Positions 18,492-26,295 of a stretch of DNA of 64,000 nucleotides are shown here, piece after piece; the stretch's first letter is position 1; every line of letters starts with the position of its first letter. Where the stretch lies: the NCBI RefSeq assembly GCF_001954275.1, contig NZ_MBEU01000030.1, forward strand, positions 48,608 to 112,607, read 5' to 3'. The notes under the pieces were generated by a model, which was not told the DNA's origin, searched no databases, and was given only the letters and a program-made list of their open reading frames with translations. Position numbers and translations under genes: made by a program. The DNA comes from Mycobacterium sp. IS-836 (GTDB taxonomy: Bacteria; Actinomycetota; Actinomycetes; Mycobacteriales; Mycobacteriaceae).

Positions 18492-19421
18492 CTACGAGAA
18501 CTGCCAATCCGCCGAGCTCGCCTGCGCCCCGGCCCCGACCGGAATGCGGGGCCGCGCCCAGTGGAACCGCACGTACTGGCCCGGCCGCACCTGGGCGACC
18601 TTGTCGACGTCCTCGTCGATCACCACGCCGACGACGGGGTAGCCGCCGGTGACCGGGTGATCGGGTCCCAGGATCACCGGTAAACCGTTGGGCGGCACCT
18701 GAATTGCGCCCCGGGTCGCACCCTCGCTGGGCAGCTGGCGATCCGGGTAGCGATACTGCAGCGGGCGGCCCTCCAACCGCATCCCCACCCGGTCGCTGCG
18801 GTCCGAGGCCATCCAGATCGTATGCACCAGTGCGTCGGGATCGACGAACCAGTCGTCGCGCGGCCCGGGCACCACCCGCAGTTCCACCAGATGCCGGGTA
18901 ATCGCCGCCACGGGCGCCTGGTCGAGTTCGGGGTAGTCGTCGGTGTGCTCGCCGATCGGCAGCCGGTCTCCAGCCGCGAGGGGCGACGGGCCGATCGCGG
19001 ACATCACGTCGTAGCTGCGCGAGCCCAGGACCGGTTCGACACAGATGCCGCCGCGCACGGCCAGATAGGTCCGCAGTCCGGCTCGAGGGGCGCCCAGGGA
19101 GATCACCTGACCGTCGCGAACATGCTGAATGCTGTTGGTGCCGAACGTGATTCCGTCGACGGTGGGGTCGGTGTCGGCGCCCGTCACCGCGATGTCGACG
19201 TCGCCGCCGCGGACCCGGGCGCACAATCCCCCGAACGTCACCTCCACGGTGGCGCGGTCGTCGGGGTTGGCGACCAGCCGGTTGGCCAGTGTGTGCGAAC
19301 GGCGGTCGGCGGCCCCGGAGCGTCCGACACCGAGGTGGGCCAGCCCGGCGCGCCCGAGGTCCTGGACGACGGCCAGCGGTCCGGTGCGCAGGATTTCGAG
19401 CTGGATGTCTGGATTTGTCAC
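18492..19421 (-). CDS. pxpC: 5-oxoprolinase subunit C / allophanate hydrolase subunit 2 family
   Basis: A 309-residue KipA/PxpC-family protein (AHS2 domain). Typical stretches are [19 protein letters not shown] at the N-terminus, [16 protein letters not shown], and the C-terminal [21 protein letters not shown]. With PxpB and PxpA it would hydrolyse 5-oxoproline with ATP. The GTG at 19421 has AGGGAGG 5 nt upstream. An ATG 18 bp earlier overlaps the pxpB stop (ATGA) and is an alternative start. PxpA (YcsF/LamB) is not in the window. Matches Rv0263c. Confidence 0.85.
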   Translation of the reverse strand: MTNPDIQLEILRTGPLAVVQDLGRAGLAHLGVGRSGAADRRSHTLANRLVANPDDRATVEVTFGGLCARVRGGDVDIAVTGADTDPTVDGITFGTNSIQHVRDGQVISLGAPRAGLRTYLAVRGGICVEPVLGSRSYDVMSAIGPSPLAAGDRLPIGEHTDDYPELDQAPVAAITRHLVELRVVPGPRDDWFVDPDALVHTIWMASDRSDRVGMRLEGRPLQYRYPDRQLPSEGATRGAIQVPPNGLPVILGPDHPVTGGYPVVGVVIDEDVDKVAQVRPGQYVRFHWARPRIPVGAGAQASSADWQFS

Positions 19422-19435
19422 GGCGCCCTCCCTGG

Positions 19436-20110
19436 TCATGCCGCGCGGAACTGGACCCACATGCCCTGCGTCAGTAACGCCGGATTGGGCCGCTCGAGGT
19501 CCCACAGCACCGCGTCGGTGTGGCCGATGAGTTGCCAGCCGCCGGGCGACTGGCGTGGGTATATCGCGCTGAATTCGCCGGCAAGGGCGACCGAACCCGC
19601 CGGCACAGAGGTGCGCGGCTCGGAGCGGCGCGGTACCCGCAGGCGTGGATCGCCGTCCACCAGGTACGCGAAACCCGGTGCGAATCCGCTGAATCCGACC
19701 CGCCAGAGGGTGCAGGTGTGGGCGTTGATCACCTGTGCGGTGGACAGCCCGGTGTGGCTGGCGACCTCCGCGAGGTCCGGGCCGTCGTAGACGACATCGA
19801 TCACCACGTCGGCACGGCGATCCGCGGGGGCGGTCTCGGTGGCGGTGACCGGCATCTTGCGCAGACGCCGCCGGATGACGCCTTGGCTGCGCGGGCCGTC
19901 GAGCTTCACCAGCACGGTGCGCGCGGCCGGGACGATGTCGACCACGCCGGACAGGGCCGCGGCGCGCAACGCGTCGGCCCACGCCAATACCTCTGCGGTG
20001 CTGCCACATTGCACCATCAGAGCTCGGTCGCCGTAGTCGAGTACGGTGTTGCCGACCAGCTCCGTGGGCAGGCCCCGGGAAAGGCCGCTGCTGAGGTCAG
20101 TCACGCTCAT
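19436..20110 (-). CDS. pxpB: 5-oxoprolinase subunit B / allophanate hydrolase subunit 1 family
   Basis: A 224-residue KipI/PxpB-family protein (AHS1 domain) with the signature [12 protein letters not shown], then [20 protein letters not shown] and the ending [15 protein letters not shown]. It pairs with the next gene as the BC part of 5-oxoprolinase. KipI homologues in Bacillus inhibit a sporulation kinase, so a regulatory role is an alternative. The ATG giving MSVTDLSS is chosen over a start 81 bp upstream that adds unconserved residues. Coupled to pxpC. Matches Rv0264c. Confidence 0.85.
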   Translation of the reverse strand: MSVTDLSSGLSRGLPTELVGNTVLDYGDRALMVQCGSTAEVLAWADALRAAALSGVVDIVPAARTVLVKLDGPRSQGVIRRRLRKMPVTATETAPADRRADVVIDVVYDGPDLAEVASHTGLSTAQVINAHTCTLWRVGFSGFAPGFAYLVDGDPRLRVPRRSEPRTSVPAGSVALAGEFSAIYPRQSPGGWQLIGHTDAVLWDLERPNPALLTQGMWVQFRAA

Positions 20111-20209
20111 TACTCGACGGTAACCTCGGAATCCGGGCAGGTCGAGGGAATGCCGGGGGATTTTCGAGCACTGCCAGAGGTGCCTTAGCAAACGCTCAAA
20201 CAGTGGGAT

Positions 20210-21199
20210 CTAACCCAGGATCTTGCTGATCTGCGGGGGCAGTTGGTCGGCGACCAACGGGTAGCTCAGCGGCGAGGAAAACGCGATCGCCCCGGCCTGG
20301 TCCTTGGTGGTGAAGATGTGGCGACTCTGCGCGGTCGCCTGCGAAGCCGCCACCTCGGGGTCGGCGAGTATCGCCTTTTGGTCGTCCGGGCTTTCCGTCG
20401 TCCAGATCACCACGTCGGCGGAATTGAGCACCGTCTTGATCTGGTCGCGCGGGATGACGGCGCGATGATCGGTGCTGAACGGTTTGATGCTGTCGGCGAT
20501 GACGAGGCCCATCTGGTTGAGGAAGTCCGTGCGCCAGCCCGCGGTGGTTGCGACCACCGTGCCCTGAAAAAGCGTGCCCTGCATCAACAATGCCTTCTTG
20601 GCCTGCCACTGCGGATACTTCTGGGCGACCGCGACGAACTGTTTGTCGACGGCGTCGATCAGTGACCTCATCTGGTCGGCCTGGAACACCGCCTGCCCGA
20701 TGGCGGTGGCCTGCTCCTTCCACGGCTCGAAGAACGCGTCGCCGTCCGATTGCGCGATGGTCGGGGCGATCGCCGACAGCTTCTGATAGGTGTCGGCGTC
20801 CACCCCGGCATTGACGGCCACGATCAGATCGGGTTTCAGCCCGGCGATCTGGTCGACCGGAATCCCGTTGTCGAGGTTGAGCACCACCGGATGTGCGTCG
20901 CCGAGTTTGGGCTGGGCCCACGGCCACACGGCGAACGGTTGATCGCCGAACCAATTGGTGACCGCGATGGGCACCACGCCCACCGCGAGCAGGTCGTCTT
21001 GTTCGGTGTAGCCGGCGCTGACGACGCGCTTGGGTGGCTCTTTGACGACGGTCTGGCCGAACAGGTGGCTGACCGTCACCGATCCGCGGGGAGCGGAACC
21101 CGGCGACGGCCTGGGCGACGAGCAACCCGGCGAGACGGCGGCGACCCCGACCGCCGCTGCGGCCCCGGCGAGCCGCAAGAATCCTCGCCGATTCTTCAT
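20210..21199 (-). CDS. fecB2: Iron-siderophore ABC transporter substrate-binding lipoprotein (FecB2-like)
   Basis: A 329-residue periplasmic binding protein of the FepB/FecB class III fold. The N-terminus has a twin-arginine motif (NRRGFLRLAG), a short hydrophobic stretch and a lipobox ending SPGC with the lipidated Cys26, so it is probably Tat-exported and then lipid-anchored. The two lobes are joined by a long helix near the middle. It should bind a ferric siderophore or haem outside the membrane. No permease or ATPase gene is adjacent. Matches Rv0265c. Confidence 0.85.
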   Translation of the reverse strand: MKNRRGFLRLAGAAAAVGVAAVSPGCSSPRPSPGSAPRGSVTVSHLFGQTVVKEPPKRVVSAGYTEQDDLLAVGVVPIAVTNWFGDQPFAVWPWAQPKLGDAHPVVLNLDNGIPVDQIAGLKPDLIVAVNAGVDADTYQKLSAIAPTIAQSDGDAFFEPWKEQATAIGQAVFQADQMRSLIDAVDKQFVAVAQKYPQWQAKKALLMQGTLFQGTVVATTAGWRTDFLNQMGLVIADSIKPFSTDHRAVIPRDQIKTVLNSADVVIWTTESPDDQKAILADPEVAASQATAQSRHIFTTKDQAGAIAFSSPLSYPLVADQLPPQISKILG

Positions 21200-21255
21200 C
21201 GCGTGAGAGTATCGCGTTTCGCCCTCTCACCTGCGTCGCCGCGCGGTTTAGCCGC

Positions 21256-21840
21256 TCAGCCCAGCGGCATCCCGGCATCGACGAAGTCCATGGCCCGATA
21301 GACCGTTTCGGCCGTCTGTGGCGCATTGTCGAAGGCGGCCATCATCGCGCCTGTCAGCGCACCGACGAACACCCGGACCTCGAAATCGCTTGCGGGCCGG
21401 CCGATTCGGCGGCTTATCGCTTCGGCCATGACGTTGACGGTGCGGTAGTACTCGTCGTACATGGCCGCCTTGAGTTCCGGTATCGAGAACATCAGCCGCT
21501 GCCGGGTGTTCTCGAACTCCAGCTGGTCGGCGGGAAGCTGCGCCATGACGTCCTGATAGGCCCGGCGAAACGCCTGGATCAGCGACAGGTCGGGCGGCGC
21601 CGACTCGAAGGCCGCCAATATCAGCGGGTCCAGATCGTCGGCCAAGAGCAACGACTCCTTGGAGGGGAAGTACCGGAAGAAGGTGCTGGGCGACACCTCG
21701 GCGGCCTCTGCGATCTGCTCGACGGTGGTGGCGGCGTAGCCGTTCTGCTCGATCAGGCGGAACGCCGCGCGCCTGATGGCCTGGCGCGTCTTGATCTTCT
21801 TGCGCTCCCGCAGACCCAGGGGCGGCTCAGTCGCCTGCAT
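21256..21840 (-). CDS. TetR-family transcriptional regulator
   Basis: A 194-residue TetR regulator. The DNA-binding part is TRQAIRRAAFRLIEQNGYAA, then TVEQIAEAAEVSPSTFFRYF and PSKESLLLADD, i.e. a complete helix-turn-helix. The ligand domain follows. Its start overlaps the 3' end of the polymerase-domain gene by 14 bp on the same strand, so the two are likely cotranscribed. An ATG 18 bp further upstream is possible. The target is unknown; the 18-bp palindrome at 23136-23153 before the operon is a candidate. Confidence 0.85.
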   Translation of the reverse strand: MQATEPPLGLRERKKIKTRQAIRRAAFRLIEQNGYAATTVEQIAEAAEVSPSTFFRYFPSKESLLLADDLDPLILAAFESAPPDLSLIQAFRRAYQDVMAQLPADQLEFENTRQRLMFSIPELKAAMYDEYYRTVNVMAEAISRRIGRPASDFEVRVFVGALTGAMMAAFDNAPQTAETVYRAMDFVDAGMPLG

Positions 21841-23128
21841 GAGGCGATTGTCCCGCATCCGCGGCGCCCCGTCTGGAAGCCGGCGGCGTGTAGCCCTCCC
21901 ACGGGGAGTAGTCGGCGATCAGCTCTTCCTGCGGCGGGCGCTGGTCGGCCGGCACGTGCTGCAGGTTGATCCGGATCCGGTACCAGATCGAGCTCGGCCC
22001 GCGCATCCCGTCGACCAGAACGTCGGCCGGGTGCAGCCGGTCGGCGACGGCGGGGTAGCGGCCGCGCCAGGTGTCCAGCGCGGCCATCGCCTCGTCCCGG
22101 GTTTTGGTGCGGGCGATCTCGATGAGCGGCTTCGAGGACTGGCGACGGCCGTCGCCGCGCGACGCGCTGCCTTTCGCCCCTCGCGGGGCCTTCTCCGCCG
22201 GCCCCAGCTCCTCGGCCAGCATCAGCAACCGATCCAGCTCGCCGACGGCGTCGTCCATGGCCTCCCACGGATCACCGAGGTCGGCCAGCCGGTCCGGCAC
22301 GGTGGCGATGGTGAACGCCTCGGGCTTACAGCCGGCGACCTCGTCCCAATGCAGCGGCGTCGACACCCGGGCATCGGCGGTGGCCCGCACCGAGTAGGCC
22401 GACGCGACCGTGCGGTCCTTGGCGTTCTGGTTGAAGTCGACGAAGACGCCCTCGCGCTCCTCCTTCCACCAGCGGCTCGTCGCCGCCTCGGGCGCCCGGC
22501 GCTCCACCTCCCGGGCCACGGTTTGGGCCGCCAGCCGCACCTGACGGAAGCCCCAGCGGGGTGCGATGCGCGCGTAGATGTGAAAGCCGCGCGACCCGGA
22601 CGTCTTCGGCCACGGCGTCAGCCCGTAGTCCTCCAGCACCTCGCGGGCCACCAGCGCGACGTCGACGATCCGTTGCCAGGACACCCCGGGCATCGGGTCC
22701 AGGTCGACCCGCAATTCGTCGGGGTGATCGAGGTCGACGGCTTGCACCGGATGCGGGTTGAGGTCCACGCAACCCAGATTGATGACCCACGCCAGCCCGG
22801 CGGGGTCGTGGATGACGGCCTCCTCGGCCGACGTGCCCGACGCGTAGCGCAGCTCGGCGACGTCGACCCAGTCCGGCCTGTTCTTGGGCGCACGCTTCTG
22901 GAACACCGCCTCTTGCGAGATCCCCTTGACGAAGCGCTTCAGAATCATCGGCCGGCCGGCGACACCGCGCAGCGCCCCGTCGGCGACGGATAGGTAGTAG
23001 CGGACCAGGTCGAGCTTGGTGTGGCGGCCCGCGCCGCCGTCGCCGGGGAAGACCACTTTGTCCGGATGGGTAATGGTGACCTCGCGCCCGGCCACGTCGA
23101 GTGACACCGGAGCGGTCATGGGGTTCAT
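21827..23128 (-). CDS. LigD polymerase-domain-like primase-polymerase (PolD2 type)
   Basis: A 433-residue stand-alone PolDom enzyme of the archaeo-eukaryotic primase superfamily. Catalytic carboxylates Asp142 and Asp144 are in RVDLDPMPG, the phosphate-binding segment KTSGSRGFHIYA carries His183, and Asp231 is in FVDFNQNAKDRT. There is no ligase or nuclease domain, so it is not full LigD. It should extend primers with ribonucleotides or deoxynucleotides and fill gaps during repair. The C-terminal 120 residues include a low-complexity linker. Start at MNPMTAPV, with MTAPV 9 bp on as alternative. Divergent from fadD2. Matches Rv0269c. Confidence 0.85.
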   Translation of the reverse strand: MNPMTAPVSLDVAGREVTITHPDKVVFPGDGGAGRHTKLDLVRYYLSVADGALRGVAGRPMILKRFVKGISQEAVFQKRAPKNRPDWVDVAELRYASGTSAEEAVIHDPAGLAWVINLGCVDLNPHPVQAVDLDHPDELRVDLDPMPGVSWQRIVDVALVAREVLEDYGLTPWPKTSGSRGFHIYARIAPRWGFRQVRLAAQTVAREVERRAPEAATSRWWKEEREGVFVDFNQNAKDRTVASAYSVRATADARVSTPLHWDEVAGCKPEAFTIATVPDRLADLGDPWEAMDDAVGELDRLLMLAEELGPAEKAPRGAKGSASRGDGRRQSSKPLIEIARTKTRDEAMAALDTWRGRYPAVADRLHPADVLVDGMRGPSSIWYRIRINLQHVPADQRPPQEELIADYSPWEGYTPPASRRGAADAGQSPHAGD

Positions 23129-23135
23129 GGTAATT

Positions 23136-23153
23136 CCGGGAAAATTTTCTCGG
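23136..23153. promoter_or_regulatory. 18-bp palindrome between the polymerase-domain gene and fadD2
   Basis: CCGGGAAAATTTTCTCGG is self-complementary except for one pair. It lies 8 bp before the start of the leftward gene and 34 bp before fadD2, so one protein bound here could control both. The TetR encoded at the end of the leftward operon is a natural candidate. Confidence 0.45.
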
Positions 23154-23186
23154 CCCATTGCGACCTGCGTCACATATGGTGAAGTC

Positions 23187-24866
23187 ATGCCTAACCTCAT
23201 CGGCCTGCCCGGGCAAACCGTGGCGAAAGTTCAGCAGTATCTCGAGCGCGGTTCGGCCGAACTGCACTACGTGCGCAAGATCTTCGAAGCGGGTGCATTC
23301 CGGATCGAGCCGCCGCAGAACGTCGCCGCGATGGCCGCCGACATCTACAAGTGGGGCGAGTTCGGCATGCTGCCGTCGCTCAATGCCCGGCGTCATCCGG
23401 ACCGTGCGGCGTGCATCGACGAAGACGGCGAATTCAGTTTTCGCGAGCTCGACGAGGCCGCGCACGCGGTGGCCAATGGGCTGCTCGAGAAGGGCGTCAA
23501 GGGCGGCGACGGCGTCGCCATCCTGGCCCGCAACACCCGCTGGTTCCTGATCGCCTACTTCGGCGCAGCGCGGGTCGGCGCGCGCATCATCCTGCTCAAC
23601 AGCGAGTTCTCCGGCCCGCAGATCAAGGAGGTGTCGGAGCGCGAAGGCGCCAAGCTGATCATCTACGACGACGAGTACACCAAGGCCGTCAGCAAAGCCG
23701 AGCCGGAGCTTGGCAAGCTGCGCGCCCTCGGGACCAACCCCGACAGCGACGAGTCGTCCGGAAGTAAGGACGAAACGCTGGCCGACCTGATCGAGCGCAG
23801 CAGCAACAAGCCCGCCCCGAAGGCGAGCAAGCACTCGTCGATCATCATCCTGACCAGCGGCACCACCGGCACCCCCAAGGGCGCCAACCGCAGCACCCCG
23901 CCAACGCTGGCGCCAATCGGGGGCATCCTGTCGCACGTGCCGTTCAAGGCGGGCGAGGTGACCTCGCTGCCCGCCCCGATGTTCCACGCGCTGGGTTTTC
24001 TGCACGGCACCATCGCGATGTTCCTGGGGTCGACGCTGGTGCTGCGGCGCAAGTTCAAGCCGCCGCTGGTGCTGGAGGACATCGAGAAGCACAAGGCGAC
24101 GGCGATGGTGGTCGTGCCGGTGATGCTGTCGCGGCTGCTGGACGCGATCGAGAAGATGGACAAGAAGCCCGACCTGTCCAGCCTGAAGATCATCTTCATC
24201 TCCGGGTCGCAACTGGGCGCCGAGCTGGCGAGCCGCGCGCTCAAGGACTTCGGTCCGGTCATCTACAACATGTACGGCTCGACCGAGATCGCGTTCGCCA
24301 CCATCGCCGGTCCCAAGGACCTGGAAAAGAATGCGGCGACGGTCGGACCGGTGGTCAAGGGCGTCAAGGTCAAGATCCTCGACGACAACGGCAACGAGAA
24401 GCCGCAGGGCGAGGTGGGACGGATCTTCGTCGGCAACGCGTTTCCGTTCGAGGGCTACACCGGTGGCGGCCACAAGCAGATCATCGACGGCCTGATGTCG
24501 TCCGGCGACGTCGGGTACTTCGACGAGCACGGCCTGCTGTACGTCAGCGGTCGCGACGACGAGATGATCGTCTCCGGTGGTGAGAACGTCTTCCCCGCCG
24601 AGGTGGAGGACCTGATCAGCGGGCATCCGGACGTCGTGGAGGCCACCGCCATCGGTGTCGAGGACAAGGAGTGGGGTCATCGGTTGCGCGCCTTCGTGGT
24701 CAAGAAGGAGGACGCCGACCTCGACGAGGACACCGTCAAGCACTACGTGCGCGACCACCTGGCCCGCTACAAGGTGCCGCGGGAAGTGGTCTTCCTCGAT
24801 GAGCTGCCGCGCAACCCGACGGGCAAGGTGCTCAAGCGCGAGCTGCGGGAGATGGAGATCGACTAG
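23187..24866 (+). CDS. fadD2: Fatty-acid-CoA ligase FadD2
   Basis: A 559-residue adenylate-forming enzyme that activates fatty acids to acyl-AMP and then acyl-CoA. The P-loop TSGTTGTPKGANRS starts at residue 223. YGSTEIA and SGDVGYFDEHGLLYVSGRDD follow, the latter carrying the hinge Asp. The catalytic Lys547 is in NPTGKVLKREL. The ATG giving MPNLIGLPG matches the family N-terminus; the longer open frame runs into the divergent gene's upstream region. Ribosome-binding signal is weak. Matches Rv0270. Confidence 0.92.
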   Translation: MPNLIGLPGQTVAKVQQYLERGSAELHYVRKIFEAGAFRIEPPQNVAAMAADIYKWGEFGMLPSLNARRHPDRAACIDEDGEFSFRELDEAAHAVANGLLEKGVKGGDGVAILARNTRWFLIAYFGAARVGARIILLNSEFSGPQIKEVSEREGAKLIIYDDEYTKAVSKAEPELGKLRALGTNPDSDESSGSKDETLADLIERSSNKPAPKASKHSSIIILTSGTTGTPKGANRSTPPTLAPIGGILSHVPFKAGEVTSLPAPMFHALGFLHGTIAMFLGSTLVLRRKFKPPLVLEDIEKHKATAMVVVPVMLSRLLDAIEKMDKKPDLSSLKIIFISGSQLGAELASRALKDFGPVIYNMYGSTEIAFATIAGPKDLEKNAATVGPVVKGVKVKILDDNGNEKPQGEVGRIFVGNAFPFEGYTGGGHKQIIDGLMSSGDVGYFDEHGLLYVSGRDDEMIVSGGENVFPAEVEDLISGHPDVVEATAIGVEDKEWGHRLRAFVVKKEDADLDEDTVKHYVRDHLARYKVPREVVFLDELPRNPTGKVLKRELREMEID

Positions 24867-24888
24867 CGGCCGGTCACGGGGCGGCTGC

Positions 24889-25233
24889 TCAGCGCCGTTC
24901 CTGGATGGCGCGGGTGATCTCGGCCCCGAGCTTTGGGTCGGCCAGTAGCCGGTCTATCAGCGCGGTGAGGACCTCTTGTCCTGTTACCCTCGCGACCCCG
25001 AGGCGGTCGGCCGCGTCCCGTTGCCAAATGTCGAGGGCCCGGTGTGTGGCTGCCGGGAGATCCACGGTGCGCCGGGTGCGCTGGATGCGGATCGGCCGTT
25101 CGGTTGCGTCGCGTGACCGCGGGGTTGGGCCGGTGATCCTTGGGGCGCCCGGTTGCCGGAAGCTCGTTAGGCGCTCGGTCGTCGTCGCATCGTCCGAAGG
25201 CGTGCCGGGTGTGCGGCTGGGGTTGAAGCTCAC
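24889..25233 (-). CDS. Small ribbon-helix-helix-like DNA-binding protein
   Basis: A 114-residue protein. Residues 1-50 are Pro/Thr/Arg-rich and look disordered. Residues about 52-110 read as a beta strand (RRTVDLP), a long helix (AATHRALDIWQRDAADRLG) and a second helix (GQEVLTALIDRLLAD), the order of a ribbon-helix-helix fold as in ParB/ParG-type or CopG-type proteins. GTG start. About 30 bp upstream lies TCAGTAAATCAGTA, and the same unit recurs in the 440-bp gap beyond, so autoregulation by binding tandem repeats is a reasonable hypothesis. No relaxase, replication or toxin gene is beside it. Function not established. Confidence 0.6.
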   Translation of the reverse strand: MSFNPSRTPGTPSDDATTTERLTSFRQPGAPRITGPTPRSRDATERPIRIQRTRRTVDLPAATHRALDIWQRDAADRLGVARVTGQEVLTALIDRLLADPKLGAEITRAIQERR

Positions 25234-25262
25234 TGCGGCGGCCGTCCCTTCGTGGAGGCAAG

Positions 25263-25276
25263 TCAGTAAATCAGTA
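25263..25276. repeat. TCAGTA direct repeat, copy pair 1
   Basis: TCAGTA-AA-TCAGTA, two hexamers starting 8 bp apart, 30-43 bp upstream of the RHH-like gene, i.e. where its promoter should be. The next 200 bases (25277-25477) hold no gene that I can support. Confidence 0.6.
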
Positions 25277-25477
25277 TGTGTCTGCTACCGATTCTGTCAC
25301 TAAAGTCGCCCCGAGTCGCGCCGCGAGCCACCGACGCAGCCGGCCGGCTGGCGGGGGACGGCCGCGATAACCGCAGGACATAATTACGAAGTTCGCTGTG
25401 CGATTCTCGAACGCGAATTTACTACCATTGCACCGCGGCATTAATTCAGGAGTTACGTAAAGCCGGAGATACGTACC

Positions 25478-25491
25478 TCAGTAAGTCAGTA
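25478..25491. repeat. TCAGTA direct repeat, copy pair 2
   Basis: TCAGTA-AG-TCAGTA, again 8 bp apart, in the AT-rich gap between the RHH-like gene and the secreted Gly/Trp-rich protein, 186 bp before the latter's start. A related inverted hexamer (TACTGG) follows at 25503-25508. Confidence 0.6.
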
Positions 25492-25528
25492 GATGGCTGT
25501 CTTACTGGTGCGACGCTAAAGTTAACTC

Positions 25529-25542
25529 TACTGATCTCAGTA
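25529..25542. repeat. TCAGTA inverted pair
   Basis: TACTGA-TC-TCAGTA, a perfect inverted repeat of the same hexamer with a 2-bp centre, 135 bp before the ATG of the secreted protein. The surrounding 25380-25660 is clearly AT-richer than the flanks. Confidence 0.6.
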
Positions 25543-25676
25543 TTTGGAAATATCTTGAAATACGAGGCCGAACTAATTTACTACTGTGATTTGCGTATCG
25601 GCTGTTGTTTGCCTGAGAATTTGTGGGTAACGTTTTAAGTATCAGTTTTTGACGGATCGTGGAGGGAGGTCGAGAA

Positions 25677-26117
25677 ATGATTTCACTGCGATCCATGCGT
25701 AACGCCGCGGCAGCCGCGGTAGGTGCCGGCGCGCTGGCCGGGGCGATGCTGGTCGGCAGCGCACCCGCGGCACAAGCCGTCCCGGCGCCGACCCCAGCGA
25801 CAAGCTTCGACAACGCCGGGCCGCACGGCGGCGCGCCGCTTAGCCCCGGCGTGATCCCCGACCGCCCCGGCGGGGGTGGAGGTGGCCATGGCGGCGGAGG
25901 CCATGGCCCTGGCCCCGGCCCCGGTTGGGGTCACGGACCTGGTCCCGGTTGGGGTAAAGGCCCCGGTTGGGTTCCCGGCCCGGTTTGGCACGGCCCCGAT
26001 GTCGGATGGTGGGGTCATCCCGGCAACGGTTGGGGCAACATCCCGCCTGGTCGCGGCTTCTGGGCTCCCGGGCACTGGTGGGGGCCCGCGCAGCAGTGGT
26101 GGAACTGGTGGTGGTGA
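25677..26117 (+). CDS. Secreted Gly/Pro/Trp-rich protein
   Basis: A 146-residue exported protein. It has a signal peptide of about 34 residues (basic start, Ala/Gly-rich core, cleavage site AQA-VP). Residues 66-146 are a low-complexity tract of Gly, Pro, His and Trp, with the unit GPGPGWG repeated and a C-terminus ending WNWWW. The underlying DNA also repeats a CCCGGTTGGGG-type block at about 25917-25972. No enzymatic motif; a cell-wall or surface role is likely but unproven. Strong ribosome-binding site GGAGGGAGG. It is divergent from the RHH-like gene and followed by two hairpins. Confidence 0.75.
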   Translation: MISLRSMRNAAAAAVGAGALAGAMLVGSAPAAQAVPAPTPATSFDNAGPHGGAPLSPGVIPDRPGGGGGGHGGGGHGPGPGPGWGHGPGPGWGKGPGWVPGPVWHGPDVGWWGHPGNGWGNIPPGRGFWAPGHWWGPAQQWWNWWW

Positions 26118-26199
26118 GCCAGCCGCTAGCACTGCGTGGCGTGGTCAGCCTTGTCCTGCCGAGCGTTTAGGTTGACCCGGCCACGCTGAGGGGGGAAGC

Positions 26200-26234
26200 G
26201 CCATGCCGGCCTACCACCGCGCGGCCGGCATGGC
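26200..26234. terminator. Hairpin downstream of the Gly/Trp-rich gene
   Basis: A 12-bp stem, 26200-26211 with 26223-26234 (CCATGCCGGCC/GGCCGGCATGG plus one pair), and an 11-nt loop. No T-run; it stands in tandem with the next hairpin. Confidence 0.5.
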
Positions 26235-26249
26235 CCCCCACCCAAAGGC

Positions 26250-26291
26250 AATCCATGCCGACCCGAGACCGGCCTCGGGTCGGCATGGATT
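26250..26291. terminator. Bidirectional terminator between the Gly/Trp-rich gene and fadE6
   Basis: A perfect 18-bp stem (26250-26267 with 26274-26291) with a 6-nt loop ACCGGC, ending 4 bp from the fadE6 stop. It is followed by CTTCTT on the plus strand. It is the strongest hairpin in the window and separates convergent genes. Confidence 0.8.
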
Positions 26292-26295
26292 CTTC

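Noticed and set aside
21827..23128. ATP-dependent DNA ligase D
   Set aside because: Only the polymerase-like domain is present; no KxDG ligase motif or nuclease domain.
22326..24758. 810-codon open frame on the minus strand across fadD2 and the polymerase-domain gene
   Set aside because: It spans two well-recognised genes in different frames and its translation is low-complexity; a GC-skew artefact.
24889..25676. Toxin-antitoxin pair made of the RHH-like gene and its neighbour
   Set aside because: RHH proteins are often antitoxins, but the divergent neighbour is an exported low-complexity protein and no toxin-like frame lies next to the RHH gene.
25911..25975. Tandem CCCGGTTGGGG-type repeats as a possible CRISPR or VNTR
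   Set aside because: They are codon-level repeats inside the Gly/Trp-rich gene, in frame, without spacers. No CRISPR array was seen anywhere.
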